A DNA stretch of 64,000 nt, from assembly GCA_024694125.1 (NCBI GenBank), contig JAILKE010000038.1, positions 23,933 through 87,932 on the forward strand, given 5' to 3'. Position numbers and translations under genes: made by a program. The stretch is from Bacteroidales bacterium (GTDB taxonomy: Bacteria > Bacteroidota > Bacteroidia > Bacteroidales > UBA3663). Shown piece after piece: positions 34,599-42,949 of the stretch (the stretch's first letter is position 1; every line of letters begins with the position of its first letter). The notes beneath the pieces were generated by a model, which saw only the letters and a program-made list of their open reading frames with translations, was not told where the DNA came from and did not search any database.

Positions 34599-37148
34599 AT
34601 GAAAAAATCTCATTCTCTCATTCTATCAGGAGTTATATTCTCCACAATTTTCTCGGTCACAAACGCATCGGCACAGACACTGCCGCTGCAAAACCGCAAT
34701 GAACTATGGTATGAACGTCCCGCCGAGGTTTGGACCGAAGCCCTACCATTGGGCAACGGCCGTCTGGGCGCTATGGTATATGGTACTCCAGGCGTGGAGC
34801 AGATACAGCTCAACGAAGAGACCCTCTGGGCAGGTTCGCCCAACAACAACTATAATAAAGAGGCGCTCTCCTACTTGCCCCAGATTCGTCAGTTGCTCGT
34901 GGAAGGCAAGTGGCTCGAGGCTCAGACCCTCTGCACCCAACACGTCAAGTCACCTACCAATCAGGGTATGCCCTACCAGACCTTTGGCTACCTGCGTCTG
35001 ATTATGCCGGGACACGAATGGTACACCAACTACCGCCGATCGCTGGACCTCGATTCTGCCCGCACCATTGTGGAGTATCAGGTACCTGCCCGCCCAGGTG
35101 ACACTGGCGTTCAGACTTTCTACCACTATCGTCGCGAAACGTTCTGCCCTATGGGTGACAGTGTCGTAGTGGTTCGACTCACAACCGACTCGCCCGAAGG
35201 CCTCAGCTTCACCGCCCAGATGGCCACTCCACAGCAGGACTGCATTCTCCGCAGCGAGGGGGACGAAGTGACGCTCTCCGGTCTGACCGGTTCACACGAG
35301 AAGCGCAAGAACAAGGTCCGGTTCCAAGGACGTATGCGCATTGAGACCAAAGGCGGCCGTCAGTTCTCGCGCGACGGTTATATCTCGGTCAACCGTGCCG
35401 AAGAAGCAATCATATATGTGGCCATAGCCAGCAATTTCGTCAATTACCAAGATATATCGGCCGACGAAAAGGCCCGCACCCGCCGTCATATCGACCAGGC
35501 ACTGCAGAAGGGTTGTCAAGCCATGTGGCAGTCGCACGTAGAGCGCTATCAGGCTCAGGCAGACCGCAATACTCTGTGGTTGGGTCCCGATCAGTATGCA
35601 TCGCAGCCTACCGACATACGTCTGCGCAATTTCGCCAAGACTCATGACCGCCACCTGGCTGCCCTCTACTATCGTTTCGGCCGATACCTGCTCATCTCAT
35701 GCAGTCAGCCTGGCGGTCAGCCAGCCAATCTGCAAGGTATCTGGAATGACAAACTGCTCCCATCGTGGGACAGCAAATATACTGTCAACATCAATACCGA
35801 GATGAACTATTGGCCATCGGAAGTATGTAATCTGACCGAGCTGAACCAGCCTCTCTTCTCGCTCATCTCCGATGTGTCGCAGACTGGCCGGGAGTCAGCT
35901 CAGGTTATGTACGGCACCAAGTCGCCCGAGGCATGGGTATTGCACCACAATACCGATATCTGGCGCGTCACCGGAGCCATCGACAATGCCCCTTCGGGCA
36001 TGTGGATGTCGGGCGGTGCATGGCTCACACAGCACCTGTGGCAGCATTATCTCTATACGGGTGACAAGGCATTCCTGGACAGCATCTACCCCATCATGCG
36101 CGGTGCAGCTCAGTTCTTTGACGAGACAATGATCTACGACCCATCGCACAAGTATCTCGTTGTATCGCCAAGCAACTCTCCTGAGAATATGCCCAAAGGG
36201 CACAAGGCCACCACTTCCTATGGCTGTTCGATGGACAATCAGCTGATACGCGACCTCTATTCCAATGTCATCAACGCTGCCAGCATCCTGGGCCGTGATG
36301 AGGAGTATGCCAAACATCTCGAGGCTCAGCGCGCCCTGCTCGTTCCTCACCAGATAGGCAGCTGGGGTCAGTTGCAGGAGTGGATTGGAGACTGGGATGA
36401 CCCCGAGGACCAGCACCGTCATATCTCGCACCTCTATGCCCTCTATCCTTCGGCACAGATCTCTCCACGCCGCACACCTCAGTTGTTCGACGCAGCACGC
36501 ACCTCATTGCTGCACCGTGGCGACATCTCGACGGGATGGGCTATGGGTTGGCGCGTATGCTTCTGGGCACGTCTGCTCGATGGCAACCACGCCTACACAT
36601 TGCTCCAGAACCAGCTCAAACTGGTGCACGAGAACCCCAAGGATGGCAAGAAACCTACAGGCGGTACCTATCCCAACCTCTTTGACTCGCATCCACCATT
36701 CCAGATTGACGGCAACTTCGGTTGCACCGCTGGTATCGCCGAAATGTTGATGCAGAGCTACGACGGAGCCATCGACCTGCTCCCTGCATTGCCTGACAAC
36801 TGGCGCGAAGCTGGTCGCATCAGCGGCCTCGTAGCTCGCGGAGGGTTCGTTCTCGATATGGAGTGGAAAGAGGGCCGTGTGACTTACCTCAGCATCACCA
36901 GCCGTATCGGTGGCAACTGCCGTCTGCGCTGCGCGACCTCACTCTCTGGACGTGGTCTGAAGCTGGTTGCCAAACCAGGTGTCACTCCCAAACGAGCCAA
37001 CAGCAATCCACTCTTTGCTCAGTTCGTACCGGATGCCGAAGTTCTGATCAATGCCAAGGCTCAGCTCAATCCTGTGTCAGCCCCCGCACAGTACGTATAT
37101 GACCTCAATACCAAAGCTGGACAGACATACGTACTTGTAAATAAATAA
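34599..37148 (+). CDS. GH95-family glycoside hydrolase (alpha-L-fucosidase type)
   Basis: Secreted or periplasmic enzyme of 849 residues. The signal peptide ends near SAQ (residue 26). The family GH95 opening [27 protein letters not shown] and [12 protein letters not shown] follows, then a central (alpha/alpha)6 barrel with [26 protein letters not shown] and [10 protein letters not shown], then [32 protein letters not shown]95 members hydrolyse alpha-1,2-fucosyl (some alpha-galactosyl) links in plant or host glycans. The key Asn, Glu and Asp regions appear present. It is next to a DUF4038 hydrolase, suggesting joint action on plant or host polysaccharide. Confidence 0.92.
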   Translation: MKKSHSLILSGVIFSTIFSVTNASAQTLPLQNRNELWYERPAEVWTEALPLGNGRLGAMVYGTPGVEQIQLNEETLWAGSPNNNYNKEALSYLPQIRQLLVEGKWLEAQTLCTQHVKSPTNQGMPYQTFGYLRLIMPGHEWYTNYRRSLDLDSARTIVEYQVPARPGDTGVQTFYHYRRETFCPMGDSVVVVRLTTDSPEGLSFTAQMATPQQDCILRSEGDEVTLSGLTGSHEKRKNKVRFQGRMRIETKGGRQFSRDGYISVNRAEEAIIYVAIASNFVNYQDISADEKARTRRHIDQALQKGCQAMWQSHVERYQAQADRNTLWLGPDQYASQPTDIRLRNFAKTHDRHLAALYYRFGRYLLISCSQPGGQPANLQGIWNDKLLPSWDSKYTVNINTEMNYWPSEVCNLTELNQPLFSLISDVSQTGRESAQVMYGTKSPEAWVLHHNTDIWRVTGAIDNAPSGMWMSGGAWLTQHLWQHYLYTGDKAFLDSIYPIMRGAAQFFDETMIYDPSHKYLVVSPSNSPENMPKGHKATTSYGCSMDNQLIRDLYSNVINAASILGRDEEYAKHLEAQRALLVPHQIGSWGQLQEWIGDWDDPEDQHRHISHLYALYPSAQISPRRTPQLFDAARTSLLHRGDISTGWAMGWRVCFWARLLDGNHAYTLLQNQLKLVHENPKDGKKPTGGTYPNLFDSHPPFQIDGNFGCTAGIAEMLMQSYDGAIDLLPALPDNWREAGRISGLVARGGFVLDMEWKEGRVTYLSITSRIGGNCRLRCATSLSGRGLKLVAKPGVTPKRANSNPLFAQFVPDAEVLINAKAQLNPVSAPAQYVYDLNTKAGQTYVLVNK

Positions 37149-37300
37149 TATATGATTGGACAATAAACGATTTACGCTATCAAACAAGCAAGTATTTCGT
37201 TTATTGTCAGTCAATTTCAAGTTATCAATTATCAATCTTCAACCTTCAATTGTATTGGTTATCAATTGTCAATTATCAATTAATTGATTTATCAATTTCT

Positions 37301-38749
37301 ATGAAATCTTACATCTTTTCCTTGATAGCAGCCTTGATGCTCATATCAGTACCAGGACAGTCAGCAGAGAAACCCTGGAAACACGGACAACTGCAGGTAT
37401 CGGCCAATCAACGTTACCTACAGCATGCAGACGGCACTCCTTTCTTCTGGTTGGGAGAGACGGGCTGGCTCATGCCCGAACGACTCAATCGCGACGAAGT
37501 GACCTACTATCTCTCCGAGTGCAGTCGTAATGGCTACAATGTCGTACAGATTCAGACCATCAACGGAGTGCCTGCATACAATTGTTACGGAGCATCATCT
37601 CATCCAGCCGGCTATGACTTCTCCGTCATTGATCAGCAAGGCTATGGTTACTGGCAGCATATGGACCACATCGTACGCACGGCTGAACGCTTCGGCATCT
37701 ACATCGGTATGGTTTGCATCTGGGGCAACGTGGTCAAGTCTGGCGCTATGGATACCATCCAGGCTCGCCAATACGGCACCTTCCTCGCCGAACGCTACAA
37801 GGATTCGCCCAATATCGTCTGGATCATAGGCGGTGACATACAGGGCTACCACAAGACAGCGGAATGGGAAACACTGGCTCGTACCATCCGTGCCATTGAC
37901 CCTAATCACGTGATGACCTTCCACCCACGCGGACGTACCTGTTCGGCCACGTGGTTCAATGATGCTGAATGGCTCGATTTCAATATGTTCCAATCAGGAC
38001 ATCGCCGTTATGGACAACGCAACGGAGATGGAGACTACACCATTGCCGAAGATACCGAAGAGGACAACTGGCAGTACGTTGAAACAGCCATGAAACTGCC
38101 CCGCATCAAGCCGATTCTGGACGGCGAACCATCGTACGAACGTATTCCTCAGGGACTGCACGACGTGACACAGCCTCAATGGACAGCAGCAGACTGTCGC
38201 CGTTATGCCTGGTGGTCCGTGTTGGCTGGCAGTTGTGGTCATACCTATGGCAACAATGCCCTGATGCAATTCTACCGTCCAGGCATCACTGGTGCCTATG
38301 GTTGTTCCACTCCTTGGTACGAAGCCATCCACGACCCTGGTTTCCGTCAGATGCGCTATGTCAAGGACTTGATGCTGCACCTTCCCTATATGGACCGTGT
38401 ACCTGACCAGAGTGTACTGGTCGGCGAATATGGTACCCGCTACGAGCGCCCTATCGCCAGCCGTGGCAAGGACTACATCGTAGCCTATACCTATACAGGT
38501 CAAACCTTGACGCTTGATCTAACCAAGATTTCGGGCAAGCGCAAACAGGCCTGGTGGTATAATCCTGCAGACGGCACACTCTCATACATCGACGAAGTCA
38601 AGAGCAGCAACAAGCACTCCTTCAAACCTGATGTAAATCCAGGCGAAGGCAATGACCGCGCGCTCATCATCATCGATGCAGCACGAGCCAAGCAATTAGG
38701 TTGGACAGCCGAAATGACTGAGTTCAATGAAGAAAATGATGAAAAATAA
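37301..38749 (+). CDS. DUF4038-family glycoside hydrolase (GH140-like)
   Basis: Exported protein of 482 residues from the ATG of MKSYIFSLIAALML, which gives a normal signal peptide; the ORF-track TTG start adds repeat-derived residues. Features of the DUF4038 (beta/alpha)8 fold: RYLQHADGTPFFWLGETGW at the start, SPNIVWIIGGDIQG with an acid at strand 4, and ILDGEPSYERIP with a likely catalytic Glu. The last 90 residues resemble the putative collagen-binding domain that follows DUF4038 (RGKDYIVAYTYTGQTLTLDL). Some relatives are apiosidases of pectin; the substrate here is not certain. Confidence 0.85.
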   Translation: MKSYIFSLIAALMLISVPGQSAEKPWKHGQLQVSANQRYLQHADGTPFFWLGETGWLMPERLNRDEVTYYLSECSRNGYNVVQIQTINGVPAYNCYGASSHPAGYDFSVIDQQGYGYWQHMDHIVRTAERFGIYIGMVCIWGNVVKSGAMDTIQARQYGTFLAERYKDSPNIVWIIGGDIQGYHKTAEWETLARTIRAIDPNHVMTFHPRGRTCSATWFNDAEWLDFNMFQSGHRRYGQRNGDGDYTIAEDTEEDNWQYVETAMKLPRIKPILDGEPSYERIPQGLHDVTQPQWTAADCRRYAWWSVLAGSCGHTYGNNALMQFYRPGITGAYGCSTPWYEAIHDPGFRQMRYVKDLMLHLPYMDRVPDQSVLVGEYGTRYERPIASRGKDYIVAYTYTGQTLTLDLTKISGKRKQAWWYNPADGTLSYIDEVKSSNKHSFKPDVNPGEGNDRALIIIDAARAKQLGWTAEMTEFNEENDEK

Positions 38750-38754
38750 GTAAT

Positions 38755-38900
38755 TGACTATTGGACAATTTACTATTTACAATTTATTTGGCCATTTAGT
38801 AATTTAGTTATTTTCAGTCAGTTGTTTTTCAGTTAGTTGATTTTTCAATTTTCAATTGTTAATTGTTAACTTTTAATTATTAATTTAATTGATTTATCAA
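38755..38900. repeat. Dispersed AT-rich composite repeat
   Basis: TTGACTATTGGACAATTTACTATTTACAATTT, then TTTAGTAATTTAGTTATTTTC, TTTTTCAATTTTCAATTG and TTAATTGATTTATCAATT, ending at the ATPase ATG. It has the same block order as 55345-55527, though the words differ. Confidence 0.7.
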
Positions 38901-38902
38901 TT

Positions 38903-39730
38903 ATGTCTTCCGTTCGCATCACAGACATCGACATCCGCACAATGTGGGGTGACACGACGATTTCGTGGCACAACCTGGACCCGCAGATCAATATCATTGT
39001 GGGTCAGAATGGTTTTGGCAAGACCACGATGCTCAATCTAATTAAGTCAGTCCTGGTCAAGGACGACAAGTTCTGCAAGATGCTCAAGGCCTCAGTCTGC
39101 ATCAAGACGACCGAGGGCGAGATGTCGTTCGATGGGCGGCGGATGCAGCACAAGCCTGCCTTTGGAGGATTTGCCAACGTCAATTGTTTCCATTATCTCA
39201 ATACCTTCGACGTACCTGCTTCGAAGAAATCCACCCTCTCGCAGTTAGGAATGTCGCTCGATGCAGTCCTGTACCAGCGCACACCATCGGTCTATAGTTT
39301 CTCGGACTACCGACTCAGCATGCTCAATGACCTGAAGACTGCATTGCAGAAACAGGAACGCATCGAGAAGTTCTTCGCCATCATCAACGAACTCTTTGCC
39401 TCAACCGGCAAGCACATTGAAATAGATGACAAGAACCGCATCATCTTCCGCAAGGGGGACATCACCATTGAGATGGGTAATCTCTCGGCAGGTGAAAAAC
39501 AAATTCTACTCCTACTCTTTACACTCTTCCTGATGGAAGACAAGCCCAATGTACTGCTCCTCGACGAACCAGAAATATCTCTGCACGTTGAGTGGCAGGA
39601 TCGACTCATTACCTTAATGCACGAACTCAATCACAACTGTCAGATCATTATGACCACCCATTCGCCCAATATCTTTGCCGACGGTTGGGAGGACAAATTG
39701 GTCTTCATCAATGACTTGATTCAACAATGA
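38903..39730 (+). CDS. Compact ABC/AAA-type ATPase, partner of DUF4435 protein
   Basis: Cytoplasmic ATPase of 275 residues of the RecF/OLD/AAA_21 type. Walker A IIVGQNGFGKTTML (about 31-44), ABC-like signature LSAGEKQ (194-200), Walker B VLLLDEPEISLH with D221/E222, and H-loop TTHSPNIFADGW (H253). Between Walker A and signature lies a short helical region instead of a long coiled coil. The stop overlaps the DUF4435 gene (ATGA), so the two are co-translated. ATPase plus DUF4435 is the gene pair of the PARIS anti-phage system (AriA/AriB), but this ATPase is much shorter than the AriA proteins I know of. Defence is inference. Confidence 0.88.
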   Translation: MSSVRITDIDIRTMWGDTTISWHNLDPQINIIVGQNGFGKTTMLNLIKSVLVKDDKFCKMLKASVCIKTTEGEMSFDGRRMQHKPAFGGFANVNCFHYLNTFDVPASKKSTLSQLGMSLDAVLYQRTPSVYSFSDYRLSMLNDLKTALQKQERIEKFFAIINELFASTGKHIEIDDKNRIIFRKGDITIEMGNLSAGEKQILLLLFTLFLMEDKPNVLLLDEPEISLHVEWQDRLITLMHELNHNCQIIMTTHSPNIFADGWEDKLVFINDLIQQ

Positions 39731-40659
39731 ACCTCGGACCAAGACCACAATACACGGACCAGGAAAAATACGACTTCTACAAACTTGCCGCCAAACGCTT
39801 CAAGGCCGAGACCAGACTCTACGGCTACACCGCAGCCATACACTTGGAGAACAAGAACGATGAGGTGTTCTGGGGCAAAGTGCTCAAGCACGTCTTTCCC
39901 GACAAAAAGTTCCGCTTCATATCTGCCTCCCGCAGTATAGGAGGCAACATCACCTGTGGCTGTACGCAATGCCTACAGTACAAGGATTTTCTCGATGACC
40001 GATTCTGGATTGCCATTGACAGCGACTACCGCTATCTCAACCAACAGCCGGACATTGATGCAAAACACCATATACTGCAGACCTACACCTACAGTTTCGA
40101 AAATCATTTTTGTTTCGGCGACAATGCCAATCAGGCAGAAATGGAATGCTGCGGTAGTCTCCGCATAGACTTTACCAATTTCGTACGCGAATACAGCCAC
40201 ATTGTATATCCCCTACTGGTGTGGCAGCTCTATCTGCAGGGAATCTCACCCGATGCCTTTCCGCAACGTGTCTTTCACCGTCTGCTCACATTGCCCATCG
40301 GCGCACGAGCAGCCGAGAACGACGGGGCATCCATCCTGCAATTACTCAAGGAACGCGCTCGCAAGTTAGAGAATCACTTCCGCAAGCAGTATCCCGAAGC
40401 CGATCCCACTTGGTTCGAGGCTCGCTGCCAGGACCTCGGTGTGCATCGGGACAACTGCTACCTCTATGTACGCGGCCACCAGTTATATGACCTGATTACC
40501 GATCTAGGCAAGCGCATACGACAGGAACACAAACAAAAAGAGCCCGAAATCAAGGGCGGTCGCAGCTTCGAGAGCTATCTGACCAGTCACCTCTGTTTCG
40601 GGCAGTACGACGAAATACGTCGTCTCGTTGATGATGTCAAGCTGCTAGGCAGCCACTGA
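39727..40659 (+). CDS. DUF4435 protein (TOPRIM-like, AriB-type)
   Basis: Cytoplasmic 310-residue protein. DUF4435 pattern: acidic motif HLENKNDEVFW (E41, D45), IAIDSDYRYL (D98, D100), and TYSFENHF (E125), the arrangement of a TOPRIM-like metal site. A cluster CGCTQC (77-82) between the first two motifs could bind zinc and is unusual. The C-terminal half is helical. In PARIS the DUF4435 subunit is a toxin-like nuclease held by the ATPase. It overlaps the ATPase by 4 bases and ends 3 bases from a convergent gene, with no room for a terminator. Confidence 0.82.
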   Translation: MNLGPRPQYTDQEKYDFYKLAAKRFKAETRLYGYTAAIHLENKNDEVFWGKVLKHVFPDKKFRFISASRSIGGNITCGCTQCLQYKDFLDDRFWIAIDSDYRYLNQQPDIDAKHHILQTYTYSFENHFCFGDNANQAEMECCGSLRIDFTNFVREYSHIVYPLLVWQLYLQGISPDAFPQRVFHRLLTLPIGARAAENDGASILQLLKERARKLENHFRKQYPEADPTWFEARCQDLGVHRDNCYLYVRGHQLYDLITDLGKRIRQEHKQKEPEIKGGRSFESYLTSHLCFGQYDEIRRLVDDVKLLGSH

Positions 40660-40662
40660 CAA

Positions 40663-40926
40663 TTAGCAAGCCTTCTTGCAAGAATCAGCAGCGCAGCAAG
40701 CCTTCTGGCATGAGTCTGCAACGCAAGAGTCAGCTGCACATGCGCAAGAATCACAAGCGCAAGAGTCGCAAGCGCAAGCCTTCTGGCAAGAATCAGCTAC
40801 AGCCTCAACTGGAGCAGCAGCCTCCTCAACAGCAGGAGCCTCAGCCTTCTGACCACCACAAGAAATCATGCATACACCAACAAACGATACCATCATAACA
40901 ATGGCCATTACACGAAGAGCCTTCAT
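40663..40926 (-). CDS. Cysteine-rich repeat lipoprotein
   Basis: An 87-residue lipoprotein: signal with lipobox VCMISC (Cys about 23), an Ala/Glu/Pro-rich linker (KAEAPAVEEAAAPVEAV), then a tail with 13 Cys in repeated CACDSCACDSC and DSCQKAC words. The DNA is correspondingly repetitive (GCAAGAGTC, GCAAGCC). The regular Cys spacing suggests metal binding or disulphide cross-linking outside the inner membrane; no known family is assigned. It has a minus-strand promoter box and stands alone. Confidence 0.78.
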   Translation of the reverse strand: MKALRVMAIVMMVSFVGVCMISCGGQKAEAPAVEEAAAPVEAVADSCQKACACDSCACDSCACAADSCVADSCQKACCAADSCKKAC

Positions 40927-40984
40927 AATCTTATTAATTAGTTTTATTGTTTGTTTTTAAAGGAAAATTTACTTTTTCCGGGTG

Positions 40985-41018
40985 CAAAGATAGGGCTTTT
41001 TATGGCGGTAAGTTCAAA
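40985..41018 (-). promoter_or_regulatory. Promoter for the cysteine-rich lipoprotein
   Basis: TATCTTTG on the minus strand (40992-40985), with TTTTG (41018-41015) 22 bases upstream. Predicted start is about 52 bases before the ATG. Apart from this and the hairpin at 41305, the interval 40927-41366 shows nothing supportable. Confidence 0.65.
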
Positions 41019-41304
41019 AAGTCCATAAAAATTATTAAATAATCTAAAAATGGACACAATTGGCAGAAAAATGTTTTTTCCACTTTACAAAAACGAACAT
41101 TCTGCTACTCAGTTACACAATAACCTTACGTGATGTTCGGATGTCCAACACCATAATTTTCAGCACTATCACACCTCAATTTTTTCTCTCTTTTCAATTG
41201 CATTCCATAGGTAGCTGGAAGCCTGCTCGCTCACTCCCCCTAATTGAGTTCTTTGTCAAAACTCGACGCAAAGAGGCAAACCAAAACGAAAGATAATGAA
41301 TAGT

Positions 41305-41348
41305 GAAATGCCAGTCAAAAGTGTATCTATTGACTGGCATTTCTTTTT
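41305..41348. terminator. Bidirectional-looking terminator hairpin
   Basis: GAAATGCCAGTCA pairs perfectly with TGACTGGCATTTC (13 pairs, 13-base loop); the T tract is on the plus side. It lies 3' of the minus-strand gene ending at 41367 and probably ends it. Confidence 0.75.
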
Positions 41349-41366
41349 CTCAATGTATCGTAAGTC

Positions 41367-41864
41367 TTATTCCTCTTTGATCAGTTCAGCAAAGTCCTTG
41401 CGGAGTCTCTTCTCCAATGACTTGGCATCCAATTTGGAGTAACTTTCGAGCGGTTCGACCTTGCCGGTGAACGAGCTGTTATTGCAGTAGAAATCAGTGA
41501 GGCGAGTCATAGCCTTGATGAAACGCGGCCAGTTCATCACGAGTGACTTATCTTCCAGTTGGACCTCACAACAAGCAGCAATATAGCCAAAGACATAATA
41601 GTGACCATTAGGGACGTTCTGCATCTCTCCAATGACATCATTGATCATCACATTGACATCGTGAGAGGGAGCAGCCCACTGAAAGAGATATCCGCTTGCT
41701 TCGGCAAACGCAGCAGAATCAATCTTATTGTCAAGCATTTGCTTGATTACCTGCAATGCCTCTCCATTGTGCGCGTGCGAAGACTCTGTATCTGTAATCT
41801 GCTGACCGAACAATGAACATACGGACAGAAAAAGAAAGAAGAAGAAGGAATAAAAACGAAACAT
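41367..41864 (-). CDS. Exported protein of unknown function
   Basis: A 165-residue protein with a Phe-rich signal peptide (FRFYSFFFFLFLSVCSLFG, cleavage before QQITD). The mature part is helical, with a FQWAAPSHDVNVMINDV segment and two adjacent Cys (AACCEVQ). It resembles small exported Bacteroidales proteins with no known role. An AT-rich repeat (TTTACTATTTAATAA words) precedes it on the minus strand and no promoter could be fixed. Confidence 0.75.
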   Translation of the reverse strand: MFRFYSFFFFLFLSVCSLFGQQITDTESSHAHNGEALQVIKQMLDNKIDSAAFAEASGYLFQWAAPSHDVNVMINDVIGEMQNVPNGHYYVFGYIAACCEVQLEDKSLVMNWPRFIKAMTRLTDFYCNNSSFTGKVEPLESYSKLDAKSLEKRLRKDFAELIKEE

Positions 41865-41867
41865 AAA

Positions 41868-41962
41868 AATATTTACTATTTAATAATTTACTATTTACTA
41901 TTTAATAATTTACTATTTACAATTGATTTAATAATTGAATAATTCATTTATTACCATTCCAT
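41868..41962. repeat. AT-rich repeat, TTTACTATTTAATAA words
   Basis: Three to four imperfect copies of ATTTACTATTTAATA, then ACAATTGATTTAATAATTGAATAATTC. It is the first block of the dispersed composite repeat only. Confidence 0.7.
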
Positions 41963-42018
41963 TGGCAATATCTACGTTATTGGAAATCAAGCAAACGGAC
42001 TAAGTTCTATTACACTTA

Positions 42019-42948
42019 TCATTTGCCCGATGAGAATCGTGCACCTATCATATACATTGGAGACTGTCCATCCTCCCAACCGAAGCGGCAAGAACCCAGG
42101 ATTGTCAGCCATCCGATACGGACAGAAAGGCCACTGGCAGCAAAATTGTTGCGGTCACCACAGTGAGCACCGGCAGAAAGAGAGTAACGCCCTGCAATAG
42201 AATAAGAGAGACCGCCACACACCATCGAGGCGACATCGGCGCCATCCACAGGCAGGTAGGAACCTCCATCCACATACAGGCTGAGAGCCTGTTGGCCCCC
42301 AATAGGGCACGAAATAGTACCGCCACAATGAGCGAGCGGAGATAGAGCGTGATTCTTATTCAGATGGGAGACTAAGCCCAAATCCCGCACTTCGACTCCA
42401 AGCGTGTATGGCATAGATCCAATTTCGCCACGGAAACTTCCACCGAGAGAGATACGATAAGCATCAGTCTGAGATACAGTCTGTTCGGAGGCAATACCCA
42501 GAGTCCCATAGACCACCGCCCGCTGGAACTGTCGTGCATAGCCCAAGTCAACCCTGTAGGAATAGAGACGGTGTGACCCTGGTACCATCTGCATATTCTC
42601 GTCAACGAGACGGTCGATGGTCCCCTGTGCATAGTAGCGCACGCCACCCATCAGCAGATGATTGCCCGTTCGATAACTGGCAGAGAGCGAATGCAGATAC
42701 ATATTGTCGGCCTGTTCCTCGTCCACGAGGGTCATATCATAATCTACTACGACAGGATCAATCTCATCACCGAAAGCAGCAGAGGGATTGGTATAGATAT
42801 AGGCGCCCGGCATAGCACCCAGGCTGCAACCGCCCATACTGAGGGAATTGACCGATGCCGGCATGTCGAGTATAGCCATACGGAGTCCCTGGGCCGATAC
42901 ATTGACGGCCAGGAACAGAAGATATAGAGATAATATAAGGTGTCTCAT
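42019..42948 (-). CDS. PorV/PorQ-like outer-membrane barrel protein
   Basis: Predicted beta-barrel of 309 residues. The chosen start MRHLILSLYLL gives a clean signal peptide ending SAQ, and sits one base after the stop of the protease gene (TAAGATG), so it is translated from the same message. The mature N-terminus, LDMPASVNSLSMGGCSLG followed by YTNPSAAFG, matches the PorV/PorQ/UPF0164 pattern (ARAxxMGG then xNPA). Strands continue to the end. It may serve the adjacent T9SS-type protease as a dedicated carrier, but it is shorter than PorV. Confidence 0.7.
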   Translation of the reverse strand: MRHLILSLYLLFLAVNVSAQGLRMAILDMPASVNSLSMGGCSLGAMPGAYIYTNPSAAFGDEIDPVVVDYDMTLVDEEQADNMYLHSLSASYRTGNHLLMGGVRYYAQGTIDRLVDENMQMVPGSHRLYSYRVDLGYARQFQRAVVYGTLGIASEQTVSQTDAYRISLGGSFRGEIGSMPYTLGVEVRDLGLVSHLNKNHALSPLAHCGGTISCPIGGQQALSLYVDGGSYLPVDGADVASMVCGGLSYSIAGRYSLSAGAHCGDRNNFAASGLSVRIGWLTILGSCRFGWEDGQSPMYMIGARFSSGK

Positions 42949-42949
42949 C

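Noticed and set aside
41060-41296. 78-aa plus-strand ORF before the hairpin at 41305
   Set aside because: Although a terminator-like hairpin follows, there is no promoter and the translation shows no protein character.
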